Shown: positions 9,752 to 20,800, counted from the stretch's first letter. The stretch is 64,000 nucleotides of DNA from Neurospora tetraspora (GCF_033439725.1 NW_026944385.1:2513001-2577000), one strand, 5' to 3'. Numbers and translations: made by a program. The notes: a model not told the origin generated them from the sequence alone.

Positions 9752-11593
9752 ATGAACCAGCAGTCGCAGCAATATCAACCGGCGCGCCGACCGGGTGCCT
9801 ATCCCTCCCACGGCGACGAGCTTCACATGTCGGGACATCCGGCCCACTTGTCGTCGCCCCGCGAGTACTCGTCCTCCGGCGCACCACATATCAAGCTCGA
9901 GCAGATGCCCTCGAGCCCCCCTAACATGCAGAGCTATCAGAGCGCTGGTGCCGTACCCAATGTTCTGCAGCCCGGAGGCATGTCGTCTCGTCCACCTGTC
10001 ATGCAGTCCAACACGGCTCCTACTCTCCCCACGATGCAACAGTCCGCCGACTACAAGTCTCACAGCTATGAGCGCTCCAGCCCTGCTACCCTGGCCTCCA
10101 ATTCCTATGACGGCGGCAACTCGCCTTATGCCGCCTACAACCCGACTCCTCCAGGTGGCAGCTCTTCGTCGCAATACATGTCTCCCGCAAGTACCAACAA
10201 GTACGCGACCGCTTCGTCATCTCGCAACGTCTCCAACACCCCGCTGGGACTGTCTGATATCCGGCCTCGGGCTGATTCCACCCTCTCTGATGGCATGCTG
10301 CCTGGTAGCCAGGCCTACGAGTTGGCCAATCCTCAGTCTCGCACCAGCAACTACATGGCCCCTTGGGCTACGTACGCCTTCGACTGGTGTAAGTGGCGGC
10401 CCAGCGCAAACAGTGCCGGGAAATTGGCCATTGGCAGCTACTTGGAGGATGGTCACAACTATATCCAGATCTTGGAGGCCAATTTGACGCAAACACCACC
10501 CGATGTATATGTCCCGGGCACCTCCAAGTACTCCATGGACTTCACCCGCACCGCCGAGGCCACACACTCATACCCCGTAACGCGCCTGTTGTGGGAACCT
10601 CCCTCCTCCCAGAAACAATCAACAGACCTGCTTGCTACCTCAGGGGACCATTTGCGACTGTGGTCACTTCCAGCTGACCCCGTGGTCCCCACCAGCGGCT
10701 CTTCGATCACGTCCAGAAGCGGCCGTGACGCCCCCATCACCAAGCTCACTCCCCTAGCCCTCTTGTCCAACTCCAAGACACCCGATCATACAGCTCCTCT
10801 GACCTCGCTCGACTGGAATACCGTTCAGCCCAGCTTAATCATCACATCGAGTATCGACACTACGTGTACCATCTGGGATATCCCATCGCTGACAGCAAAG
10901 ACTCAGCTTATTGCCCACGACAAGGAGGTGTACGACGTTCGCTTCTGCGCAAACAGTGTAGACGTGTTTGTAAGCTGCGGCCAGGACGGCAGTGTGCGCA
11001 TGTTCGATCTCCGCAGCCTTGAGCACAGTACTATCATCTATGAACCCACAGGCAAGGAAGAACGTGGTAAGTGTCCCATCTTGAGTTGCCTGAGGTCTAT
11101 ATGTACAACTTGCTAACCCACATATCTAGACGCTAATGGCGGCCGGATCAGTCCTACACTGGCTCAGCAAACCATGTCGCACCCCCCACCCCTCCTGCGA
11201 CTGGCCACATCTCCGCACGACCAGCACTTGCTCGCAACCTTCGCGATGGACTCCAATGTTATCAGGATATTGGACGTTCGCCAACCAGGGCAGGCGTTGC
11301 TTGAGCTTCGGGGCCATGGGGGTTCCTTGAACTGCATTGAGTGGTCGCCCAACCGGAGAGGCACGCTTGCTTCGGGCGGTGACGACTGCCAGGTGCTCGT
11401 CTGGGACTTGCTCAACCAGCCTTCTGGTTTGAACGCGACAGGCCAGCCTGATAACGTGAGGAGTCCCGTGGCTAGTTGGCAATGTGACTACGAGGTTGGG
11501 AACCTTGGATGGGTCCCCCCAATGGGTAACGGCGAGTATGGCGATTGGTTGGGAGTCAGCGCAGGGCGCGGTGTTTGGGGTGTTCGGATCTAG
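9752..11593 (+). CDS. DCAF7/WDR68-like WD40 protein
   Basis: Two exons, 9752-11066 and 11130-11593, give 592 residues. The first 190 residues are low-complexity, rich in Q, S, P and Y. The WD40 propeller starts at APWATYAFDWCKWRP and has GDHLRLWSL, TSSIDTTCTIWDI, HDKEVYDVRFC, SCGQDGSVRMFDLRSLEHS, then DSNVIRILDVRQP, HGGSLNCIEWSP and SGGDDCQVLVWDL. The APW-x-x-YA-x-W opening followed by LAIGSYLEDGHNYIQIL is characteristic of the DCAF7/WDR68 (plant TTG1/AN11) scaffold, which binds DYRK/HIPK kinases and a Cul4 ligase in animals. The long N-terminal extension is a fungal feature. An in-frame ATG at 9728 could add eight residues. Role in this organism is inferred from the family only. Confidence 0.88.
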
Positions 11594-12220
11594 TACGCCG
11601 ATGACGCTGCAGATGTAAATCGAAATGGTTCCCGCTCGCGTGAAAATATGTTAACCCAGGGTAGAAGGATGGGATGGGTGCATAAGATTCTTTGCGATGG
11701 AGAACACTGTTAATAATGTTTCATAAAGCCAGGCGTTTTTGGGAGATATCCTGTTGCGTAGAAGGTCACGTTCGAAAAAGCAAAAATGGAAACAGCAGTT
11801 CGGATCAGTCCGGCTGCTGGTTATCACCCGATGTGGGAAGAGAAACATGAAAGCCAGTAAGTATTTTTTTTTCTTTTTTTTCTTTTTTTTTTCATTCACC
11901 CCTTCATGGTGCATAGACTGGTACCAAAAGAACACAAAAGAATCTGACGCTGACAGAGACGTTAAAGGTCTCCAGAGCAAGCCTATAGTTATCTGCTTAC
12001 CTACATCACTCCAGGACACACAGTAAATCACTCTTTGCGGAGTTTGTTGCTCAGTGGGTTTATTCGAAACACAAACGCAACACCGGTAATGTGAGTTGTA
12101 CGGAGCAGCCCCGAAATCAGTATAATTTTTTCAAAGCCCGACTTCGGTATGGGCTGATGTTGTATAAGGGCTGCAATTGCCCGATCTTCAGCAGCAGTGT
12201 TCACTCGGCAAGAGCGGTAA
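11594..12220. other. Convergent intergenic region with poly-T tract
   Basis: The 627 bp between the WD40 gene and the MFS gene, which converge. The main feature is the interrupted T-run at 11863-11892. Confidence 0.6.
11863..11892. repeat. Interrupted poly(T) tract
   Basis: A roughly 30-base T-run broken by two single Cs. Simple-sequence repeat; no terminal repeats around it. Confidence 0.9.
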
Positions 12221-14302
12221 TCAAGGTTTAGACTTGTGTCCGTCGAGCCTTCTCTGCTTGAGGAAGACGGCCAGCACAAGTGCAGTGACCGAGCACGCAA
12301 ACGAGAACCCTAAGTTATGGTAAAAGTGGTCAGCTCTTGCCATGCGTGGCAGAAAGGGATTCGGGAAGGGAGTGAAGAGGAAACTGACCATGACTCCACC
12401 ATAGGCCGTCAATATACGACTGGACAACAGCATTCCTAACCTTCTCGATTGTGCCGTCGATAAAGTCAACGTCAGAAACAGCATCCGATATGATCTATGC
12501 CTCTTGGGTTAGCGATGACCATTCCGTACGACAAAAGGCACGGCACAGAGCACAAACCTCGGCAACCTCAGCGCTATCATATCCCAGCTTAAGCAGCCGA
12601 ATCCCAAGGTTCCTTCGAAGCACGGTCTGCATAATCGCGTTCGCAGCAGGCAACCCAATCATCCCCCACACTGTTTGCATCAGATACATGAACGACACCG
12701 CAGGCGCCATGTGCACCAGGTCGATGACCACCTGAAGCGAGATGAACAGCGCGCTGCTCGCAACCCCCATGCCGAACCCTCCGGGGAAAATGTACAGCGA
12801 CTCGAGAAAGTTGGTGTTGCCGTGCCACCTCAGCATCAGGAGAAGATAGCCGATGGAGGAGCAAGTCATAGCCCAGATGACGAGGGACTTGTACCGCCCC
12901 GAGCGCTTGATGACGGAGCCAGAGATGATGCCGCCGACAGCGTTGCCCATGACGGCAGGCATGAGGTGCGCGCCCGCGACGGTGGCGGAGGGCCGCGGCG
13001 TCGACGTCACTTGGAAGTAGAGGGGGACGCCGAACATGAGTCCCAGCTGGGCGGCCGTTTGGAATCCCAGAATCAAGAACGAGAGGATGGCATCCTTGCT
13101 GTGGAAAATCTCCAGAGGCAGGATCGGTTCTGCCTGTCACTTTTCAACTGCGATGAACAAGACGAGAAGGATGGCGCTGGCACCGAGCAAGACGAAGATG
13201 AGCGGGTGGGACCAGGGAACGTTGACGCCGCCGAGCTCGAGGGGAAGGAGCAGGGCCAGCACAAGGGCGGCGAAGATGAATGCCCCCTTGAAGTCGATAC
13301 GGCTGAACTTGCTCTTCTTTAACTGGTTGGCGACATCTGTCTCGTCTAGCGTGCTGGTGTGGTTGGGTAGATATGCGGAGCAGAGAATGATGGCGAGGGT
13401 TATAGGCGGCACTTGGCCGAGGAATGACCTATGCGTATCAACGTCAGTGGTTTTCTGTTACGGTCAGTGGCAGAAGAGGCTTACCATCGCCATCCGATGA
13501 TATCTGCCAGACAACCTCCAAGAGGTCCGCCGAGGCTTCGGCCAAGGGTAGCTACGAGATTGACGTATGCTCTCCATTGGGCAACTTCTCGGAGTGGGAG
13601 CAGATCTAAGGGGTAACTGGCTGTTAGTCGTTGCTGGAAATAACCCATCAGTCGACCTCAAAGATTTACTTGCCTGTAATGAGAACGGACACGAGTGCGG
13701 ACATGCCAGAGGCTCCAGCACCGGATACAATTCGACCCAAGACCACCTGCGACATTGTCTGGCCAACACCGACAATGGCACAGCCAACCATGAACATGGT
13801 ATACGCAATGATCACCATCCTCTTGCGCCCATAGATGTCACTTAGCTTGCCGTACTGTACAGAGGAAAAGTGGTCAGCATACGCGCATAGGGCTGTTACA
13901 ATCAGTGGCGTTTCTCACCAAAGTCTGCGTGGCCGCCCCAGCCAGAGAGAAGCTGATGATGAGCCAGCTAGAGTTCTTCAAGGCGTTGAACTCGGACGCA
14001 ATGATCGCATGGGTTGCCATGAGAATGGACCCATCTGTCTGCGCGACAAAGATGCCTAGCAGCATGACGGATATGATCTTGACCACGTTCATATGAGCGC
14101 CTTCCTTCAACGACTCGGTCTCCTCGCGTCCTAGACTCCGCTCCTCGTCTACCTCAGGAACTGGCCTGAGGACTCCATCGCCGGTGGCTTCTTCAGGAAT
14201 GCTGCGACAGGCATGGTAGTCGGAGCTGGGTTGCGCAGTTTCACTCAAAAGAGGCTCTCGTTCCGCGACTTGGGACTGCTCGTCCCCATGGCGTTGAATC
14301 AT
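12221..14302 (-). CDS. MFS vacuolar-type amino-acid/drug transporter (FNX1/VBA-like) with one in-frame TGA
   Basis: Six exons (14302-13919, 13854-13674, 13605-13485, 13428-12558, 12494-12389, 12309-12221) form a 583-codon frame that is open except for TGA at 13139-13137 (codon 326). Family marks are YGKLSDIYGRKRM (MFS loop 2-3), GRIVSGAGASGM (antiporter motif C region), and DLLPLREV followed by LGGPLGGCLADIIGWRW, as in FNX1/VBA vacuolar basic-amino-acid exporters. The N-terminal tail carries EREPLL, an acidic dileucine vacuole-sorting motif. Fourteen helices are expected. The third exon is entered through a GC-AG intron (donor GCAAGT at 13673). Downstream of the TGA the frame stays conserved-looking through two more introns to an ordinary stop. 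It is either a recent nonsense allele (CGA to TGA would explain it) or readthrough; substrate is inferred. Confidence 0.82.
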
Positions 14303-15201
14303 CTTGACCAGTTCTTGAGCAATGGCCTTTCAAACCCAATGGCAATCCTGAACCAAAAATTAGTAGTTCTCCTTTAGAGTCTCATTAGGGCACATACCTG
14401 GAGATCTTGGGAAGCGCAAGATTACGAAGAGCTAAACTCGAACTCGGAAACACGTTCAAGTAAATAATACCCGTGGAGATAGGGTGGCTTTCTGACCCAT
14501 CCCCACTCTCCTACTGGTAAGTTCCTTGAAGGTCACTACCACCCATTGAGGCTCATCCCGAACCCGGAGGCTGACAACTCCACAATCAGCTTATCCCCGA
14601 GATACTATGTATGTGGTAAATGAAGGGTCGAGGCAATCACGACATAAGTGCCTGGATTTCGTTAGACGCAGGTCCGGAGCAACGACAGTTTTTTTTGGGA
14701 CCCTTGAATTGTCAACGGGATGTTACCTTCCCACGTCGACCCGAAAATAATGCTTGCAGAAACGACAAAGATGAGCAAATGAAAAGAGAAATAAATTATA
14801 CCATTTCGAAGTTCGGTTAGGCTGCGGGGCAGAGTTGTCATGGAATCCTCTGATAGACGCGCCCGCGTTGGTGCAATTGCGCCAAACTAGCACGCCATCA
14901 ATGACTTCACCCAACCTCCGAATCCGCCAACGCCAAAACATCGCGATCCGAAGGGAAAATGCTCAGCAATCGCGGCTCCGAACCGGAGCCGCACTGGTTT
15001 GACTATGTGACGATGAAGGCATAACATGAGGGAGTTATCTCAACACTGGTTGGGTTCATTGATGGTTGCTGGTTTCCCGACCTTTTCATTGCCCCGGGCC
15101 TATTTATTTGGAACCTCAACATGATTGTTTACTACCCCTGAAAATCTCCACAACCGACTGTCACTCAAATCCAAAGGACTTCATCATACAAGCCATCCAA
15201 A
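14303..15201. other. Divergent intergenic region (MFS transporter / sulfatase)
   Basis: A 900-bp shared upstream region. It contains weak CYS3-like sites (listed separately) and otherwise nothing I recognise. Confidence 0.5.
14901..14910 (+). promoter_or_regulatory. Weak CYS3-like site
   Basis: ATGACTTCAC matches the Neurospora CYS3 consensus ATGRYRYCAT at 8 of 10 positions, 300 bp upstream of the sulfatase ATG. A second 8/10 match, ATGAAGGCAT, lies at 15013-15022. CYS3 activates sulfur-scavenging genes including arylsulfatase. The matches are imperfect and could be chance. Confidence 0.2.
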
Positions 15202-17244
15202 ATGCGTTTTTCAGCGGCAGCTCTCGTAGCAGGCCTACAACTGTCAACCGCTTTTGCCGTGGACAGCGGACAGAAACCCCTAGGCTTCGAACAGAAACCC
15301 AAGGGGACGACGACAAAGGGAAAGAAACAGCCTAACATCGTCTTGATTCTTACCGACGACCAAGACTTGCATTTACAATCTCTCGACTATCTGCCCCTTA
15401 TCCAGAAACATCTGGCAGATGAAGGTACTACATACAAACGTCACTACTGTACAACGGCCATCTGCTGCCCTGCCCGAGTTTCTCTGTGGACCGGGAAGCA
15501 AGCTCACAATACCAACGTCACGGATGTATCACCGCCATATGGTAAGCTGCTCCTTAAAACTCTCTGGTCAAGTTTCGGCGTGACTGACACTCAAGACCAG
15601 GTGGATATCCCAAGTTCATCAGTCAAGGGTTCAACGAAGCCTACGTGCCAGTCTGGCTCCAAGAAGCCGGCTACGACACTTACTACACCGGCAAGCTTTT
15701 CAACGCCCACACCGTCGACAACTACGACTCCCCCTACATAGCCGGCTGGAACGGCTCCGACTTTCTCCTAGATCCCTACACCTACTCGTACCTCAACGCC
15801 ACCTTCCAGCGCAACCGCGATCCACCAGTTAGCTACGAAGGCCAATACTCAGTCGACGTCCTCGCCGAAAAGGCCTACGGTTTCCTCGACGACGCCGCCA
15901 AAAACGTCCACAACCGACCCTTCTTCCTCGGCATCGCCCCCATTGCTCCTCACAGTAATGTCGAGCCGCGCTTCCCTTCTTCAGTAGGCACCCTCCACCG
16001 CCGTCCAACCAACGAACAAGACGACATCGAAAAGTTCGTCTCCTTCACCCCACCCATCCCCGCCGCCCGACACGCCCACTTGTTTCCAGAAGTCATCGTC
16101 CCGCGCACCCCGCACTTCAACCCATCCTCGCGCGCCTCGGGCGTGTCCTGGATTTCTCGCTTGCCACTACAAAACGCCGAGAACGTGGCCTTCAACGACC
16201 ACTTTTACCGCCAGCGGCTGCGCACGCTGCAGTCCGTGGACGAGCTAGTCGCGGGCGTCGTGACGCGGCTGGAGCGGTATGGACTGTTGGAGGACACGTA
16301 CGTCTTCTACACGACCGATAATGGATACCATATTGGTCAGCATAGGCTGCAGCCGGGGAAGGAGTGCGGGTTTGAAGAGGATATCAATGTTCCGTTGATT
16401 GTGAGGGGGCCGGGCGTGGCGAGGGGGGAAGTGGCAGAGGTGGTGACGAGTCATGTGGATTTGGCGCCGACGGTTTTGAAGTTAGCTGGGGCGTTGGGTG
16501 ATAACGATAATGAAGAGTTTGGGCTGGATGGGGATGAAGAGTTTGGGCTGGATGGGGAGGCGATCCCGCTTACTGCTGAGGAGCTGGTTGAAGCGGAGGA
16601 AAAGGGGAAGAGACATGAGCATGTCACGGTTGAATATTGGGGCTTTGCCGTCTCCGAAGGTCGAGTGTTCGAAAAGGACGCGACGAGGTTCTGGACGAAC
16701 AATACATACAAGGCAGTGAGGATATTGGGCGAAGGGTATAACTTGTACTACTCCGTTTGGTGCAGTGGTGAACACGAGTTGTACGACCTTCAGGTGAGTT
16801 CTTTTGTCTGGGGTTTCTTTCCCCCGTTCTGATTGTCTAATGTCCACCACGATGCTAACCGACTCATGACATGGACAGACCGATCGTTACCAGCTCAACA
16901 ACCTCCTCGACCCTTCATCGCTAGCCAGTGGGAAGACACCGTCGTCTCTCCTTGGGGTGCCATTTCAGAAAGTCGTTGCCCGGCTCGATTCACTTCTCTT
17001 TGTCCTCAAGTCGTGTAAAGGAAAGACGTGCATCCGACCATGGGAGGCATTGCACCCGGCTGGCAATGTGCAAGATCTACACGATGCTCTCTCAAGTAGG
17101 TTTGATTCCTTTTATGAGAAAGAACAGAAAAGGGTCGAGTTCGACCGGTGCGAGAGGGGATACATTGTCGAGGCGGAAGGTCCGCAGTTTGAGACGGACG
17201 GGTTGGTATATCGGGATGGGCACCGATGGGATCAGTGGGTTTAG
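15202..17244 (+). CDS. ars-1: Secreted arylsulfatase
   Basis: Three exons, 15202-15541, 15601-16793 and 16879-17244, give 632 residues. The enzyme hydrolyses aryl sulfate esters to free sulfate. A signal peptide covers residues 1-19 (ending STAFA). The sulfatase domain starts PNIVLILTDDQD, with metal-binding Asp52 and Asp53. The active-site motif is CCPARVSLWTGKQAHNTN: Cys88 in C-x-P-x-R is the residue converted to formylglycine. Later motifs are GKLFNAH, APIAPHSN, FYTTDNGYHIGQHRLQPGKE and INVPLIVRGPGV. A direct 24-bp duplication repeats EFGLDGDE at about residues 415-430 in an acidic surface loop. The symbol is given because Neurospora has a well-known CYS3-regulated arylsulfatase of this architecture; orthology was not tested. 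Confidence 0.93.
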
Positions 17245-17561
17245 AAGATGCGAGCATCTCTATGTTGGGAAGACATCTTCACTTCTACGTATGACCTTCC
17301 TTACTTGTTGCCATAGAACAATACTTCATCATAGTCAATGTTTGAATGAGTTGGTCATCTTTAGCTTGGAACACGAAGTGCCTGGTTGGCTATGCACTAC
17401 GATTATAAAATCTACCACCCAATCGTGTTTTCGAAACATAAGGCATAATGGGATGATGAGAAGCAAAAGAAAACAAAACATAAGGAGGCAAAAATAAACA
17501 GATGAAAATTGAGAAAAAGGAAAGACAAGAGAGAGAAAAAAAGGCAAAAAGAAACTTGATA
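17245..17561. other. Sulfatase 3' flank
   Basis: The 317 bp between the sulfatase stop and tRNA-Thr. A purine-rich stretch at 17455-17550 supplies, on the minus strand, the T-runs that would end the tRNA transcript. Confidence 0.5.
17535..17550 (-). terminator. RNA polymerase III T-run terminator for tRNA-Thr
   Basis: On the minus strand, runs of five and seven T follow the tRNA 3' end by 11-27 bases, the usual Pol III stop signal. Confidence 0.75.
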
Positions 17562-17633
17562 TGCCCACAGCCAGAATCGAACTGACGACCTCATCATTAC
17601 TAGTGATGCGCTCTACCACTGAGCCATGCGGGC
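17562..17633 (-). tRNA. tRNA-Thr (anticodon AGT)
   Basis: A 72-nt intronless cloverleaf. The acceptor stem GCCCGCA pairs with TGTGGGC, with discriminator A. The D arm is GCTCAGTGGTAGAGC. The anticodon stem CATCA/TGATG closes loop CTAGTAA, giving anticodon AGT (read as IGU, decoding ACU/ACC/ACA). The T arm contains GTTCGATTC, and the A and B boxes are intact. Confidence 0.96.
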
Positions 17634-18453
17634 TAAGCAATTCAAGTTGTTGAAAATGATCTGGGATGTGGCACTTATAAGTAGAAGTAAGTCTATCAGG
17701 TTGAGTGCTTATGCTGTGAGTCGTTCCTGCTTTCTTGTTTTGAGTTGCTCCTGCTCCGAGTTCAGTTGCTCCTGCTTCAAGGCTTCAAGTTGCTCCTGCT
17801 TCAAGGCTTCAAATTGCTCCTGCTTCAAGGCTTCAAATTGCTCCTTCTTTAACTTGCTGTTGCTTTAAGTTGCTCCTGGTTCGACTTGCTCTTGCTTCGA
17901 GTTCAAGTTTTCTGTCTCGAGTCATTCCTGCCTTTCTCTTCTTCTCGTCATATTGATCAGCTGACTGACAAATGGGTGCCTGTAGTACCTCTTCAACCTC
18001 CCTCTATTCTTCCGAATCATCGTCCTCGACTCCGCCACGACCGCCGGCGCCCGACTCGCCATCCCGTCGCTACCCATCGGTGGTTATCAATGTGATTGTT
18101 CGCTGGGCACAATACTAGCACGCAACCGGTCTCAGCCTCCATATTTCTCGAGCCAGTAGGCCTTCCTATGCCAGACCTGGCGCGCAGACCTTAATAAAGG
18201 GCTTATGTGTGTAGTAAATAGTCTGTAGATTAGGGCCACCTTGGCGACGATACTTGGTAGCCCGAAAACATCCCATACTCCGGTAACCGTAACTCCAACG
18301 CCCAATCCCAAAAGGTCATATCACAACCCTCCTGTAAACTGTTATCACGTACCCAGCAGAGATAGACTAATCCTGCAAGGCCTTAACTTTGACCCTCAAG
18401 CGTCTGTTTGACCGTCGTCCGTAAGTCTTCCCAAACATTAGTGCCATCAAGCC
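17634..18453. other. Intergenic region with minisatellite
   Basis: About 820 bp between tRNA-Thr and the fumarate reductase 3' end. Apart from the 24-bp repeat array at 17741-17907 I see no gene. Confidence 0.5.
17741..17907. repeat. 24-bp minisatellite
   Basis: Three nearly perfect units of TTGCTCCTGCTTCAAGGCTT plus CAAR, flanked on both sides by decaying half-units (TTGCTCCTGCTCCGAG, TTGCTCTTGCTTCGAG). It lies about 110 bp from tRNA-Thr and is outside any supported gene. Confidence 0.9.
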
Positions 18454-20166
18454 TTAGATGTAAGCCCTCTTCGCAACATCAGCCGCCTCTGCCCCCGCGA
18501 TTCTCCCAAACACCACACACTCCAGCAACGACGAACCACCCAGGCGATTATCCCCATGAATACCGCCAGTAATCTCGCCAGCGGCCCATAGTCCCTGAAT
18601 AGGCTTCTGCTCCTCCCCAAGCTCGGACGAAAGCACCTGGGCATGTTCATTAAACACGGCACCACCCATGGTGAAATGCACGATGGGCGTAACGCGGCCC
18701 ACGCACACCTCTGCGTCTTCATCAATAGCACCGGCATCGCTCACGCCGAGTTTCCAGTGCCCGAACGCCTTGCGGCGGAACGGATCCTCCTTCTCCCCTC
18801 TCACCACGCTCGCATACTCCTTCAGCGTCTCCTTGGTGGTTGCATCGAGTTCGGAAACCTTCTGCTTCTTCATCAGGCCCTTCCACAGATAGAACCCCAT
18901 GTGGCCAGCAGCAGCCTCGGCAGCGCCCGGGTCGAGCAGGAGTTGAATATCCCATTGGCGTAAAGAAGCGCCTTCGACTCCGTCGCCCGGCAGAGCCATG
19001 ATGGCGTTGCTCACACGCTCCCTCGTTTCCAGCTCGTTGACAAACCTCTTGCCGTTGTGCAGCAGGATGCCGCCCTCACCCCTCAGCATCTCGGCGGCGA
19101 GGAATTTGACGGGCACCAAGGGATTGGCCGGATCGACGAAGCCGGTCGGGTGAATCTGCACACTGTCCATATCGACCAGCCTGGCACCGACGGCGGCGAG
19201 CAGATCGTGGGTGCCCGGTCGCGGATCGTTGGTGGAGGGCATGCCGTCCAGATCCGGGCGGTAGCGGGCCAGCAGGCCGTGCGTGTCACCGCCGAAGCCG
19301 CCGGTGGTGAAGATCACGGGACCGGTGAGCTGGTGGAGAGAAGTACCGTCACCGCTGCCGCCGTTGCCGCCGTCCTTGGTCGATCTGTACTTGACTCCAG
19401 TAACAGTTACGGGGTGATGATCCACTGAGGAGCCGCCGCTCCCGCGGCTGGAGACGGCAGAAGTGGTGGGGTCGGTGAGCAGCCTGGTGACCTCACAGTC
19501 GGTCATCAGCTCGAACCGGTCTCCTCCCGCCTCCTTCAACTTTCCGAGAAGGGTGGTGATGATGGCGGCTCCTGGGGGCGTCTTGCCAGCGCCGCGATGG
19601 GTGCGCGGATGGCTGTGGCCACCGAGCTGTGCCACCACGGTGAGATCCACGCCTAGATCGGTGAGGAAGTTGATGGCATCTGCGGATCGCTGGGTGAGGA
19701 CCGAGATGAGGGACTCGCGCTGGGCCCTGGCCGCAGGCTGACTTGTGGTTTGCGAGGAGAGGCGAGTGCCGGCAGAGCGGACGGTGTCGTCCCAGAAGGT
19801 CTCGTCAGGACCTAGATTAGGCCAGGCGGCCTGTTGGAAGCAGATGGGCGCCCCGTTAATGCCCGAGGAGGCTTTGATGCTGTTGCCTCCTGGCTTCGAG
19901 GCACGTTCCAGCAGGCGAACCGAAGGGGCGCCGGCGCGCAGGGCGGAGTAGGCGGCGGAAAGCCCGGCAAGGCCGCCGCCGACTACGATGACACAGGGAC
20001 GTGAGGCCTGTGATGTCATGGCGGTTGTTTCGGACGGGGGTAGTCTGTCAACGAGGTTCGTCGTAAACGATTCGAGTGATGATGGCAAAAGGTGGTGATA
20101 GACGACTGCGGCAATGGGAATCAAGACTGCAAGATAGACAATCAAGCGAATCTGTCGCCTGGTCAT
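18454..20166 (-). CDS. FAD-dependent fumarate reductase (Osm1/Frd1 type)
   Basis: A single exon of 570 residues. Soluble fumarate reductases of this family oxidise reduced flavin to turn fumarate into succinate, giving an electron sink for ER and mitochondrial disulfide formation in yeast. Residues 7-24 form a membrane anchor or signal. The dinucleotide fold is VIVVGGGLAGLSAA (59-72), then ERASKPGGNSIKASSGINGA. The substrate side includes GGHSHPRTHR (182-191), HPTGF (339-343), RGEGGILLHNGKRFVNELETR (split by residue 370; Arg382/384 region holds the expected proton-shuttle Arg), HFTMGG (497-502) and DNRLGGSSLLECVVFGR. All usual catalytic His/Arg positions appear present. Length exceeds yeast Osm1 (about 500) because of the anchor and a Gly/Ser-rich insert near 240-275. 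A second in-frame ATG at residue 50 precedes the flavin fold. Confidence 0.93.
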   Translation of the reverse strand: MTRRQIRLIVYLAVLIPIAAVVYHHLLPSSLESFTTNLVDRLPPSETTAMTSQASRPCVIVVGGGLAGLSAAYSALRAGAPSVRLLERASKPGGNSIKASSGINGAPICFQQAAWPNLGPDETFWDDTVRSAGTRLSSQTTSQPAARAQRESLISVLTQRSADAINFLTDLGVDLTVVAQLGGHSHPRTHRGAGKTPPGAAIITTLLGKLKEAGGDRFELMTDCEVTRLLTDPTTSAVSSRGSGGSSVDHHPVTVTGVKYRSTKDGGNGGSGDGTSLHQLTGPVIFTTGGFGGDTHGLLARYRPDLDGMPSTNDPRPGTHDLLAAVGARLVDMDSVQIHPTGFVDPANPLVPVKFLAAEMLRGEGGILLHNGKRFVNELETRERVSNAIMALPGDGVEGASLRQWDIQLLLDPGAAEAAAGHMGFYLWKGLMKKQKVSELDATTKETLKEYASVVRGEKEDPFRRKAFGHWKLGVSDAGAIDEDAEVCVGRVTPIVHFTMGGAVFNEHAQVLSSELGEEQKPIQGLWAAGEITGGIHGDNRLGGSSLLECVVFGRIAGAEAADVAKRAYI

Positions 20167-20800
20167 GACAGTATCACGATAGATGGATGTGCAATTTCAG
20201 CTCTGTAGCATGAGGGGACACTGATCACGACGGCCATGTTATTTTATTGATGGCCCGAATGGTGAGGGGTGGCGATGCTGGCGTGCAGTCAGATATCATC
20301 AGATGTCAGTCAGGCAACGGGAAGCTGGACGGGAAGTAATCGGATGAGAACCGAACCATCTCCTTGGGACGAAGGTGCGAATGCTACCGAGTTGGAGTTT
20401 CCCGTCTGTTCGCGGGTGTAATTCGAAGGCGGTAGAGCCCATCATCCGATGTCTGCGTCGACCTTGAATGGTCACTGGTGCCTGCCTGTTCAACTAGAAG
20501 TACCTTCCACTTGCCCTGCCCGAATTGCAACGTGTAGTCGGTGAAAGGGAAGACGTAAATCGCATCGCTGTTTCAATGGCTGGTCTGAACCTCGAGCAGA
20601 TATTCATCTTCACTTCAGCCAGACTTCGAAGGCTCAGAAGCATCATGATTGACATGAAAGGAAATGTTGAAGTTTAGGTCAGTGCGTGCGCAGTGAGAGC
20701 CGAGAACAATTCCCGGGCGGGCATGAGATCCACTGTAAAAGGTTTCCCACCCGGGCCGCCGCTGACTAAACAAGTCGGTGATTTGAAGGAAAACGCTGTG

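Noticed and set aside
9380-10174. 264-codon minus-strand frame opposite the WD40 gene
   Set aside because: Lies antisense to codon-biased, repeat-rich coding sequence and has Arg/Gly-rich composition typical of a shadow frame.
17335-17640. Minus-strand frame starting MLSPHGSVVERITS
   Set aside because: It is a translation of tRNA-Thr and its flank.
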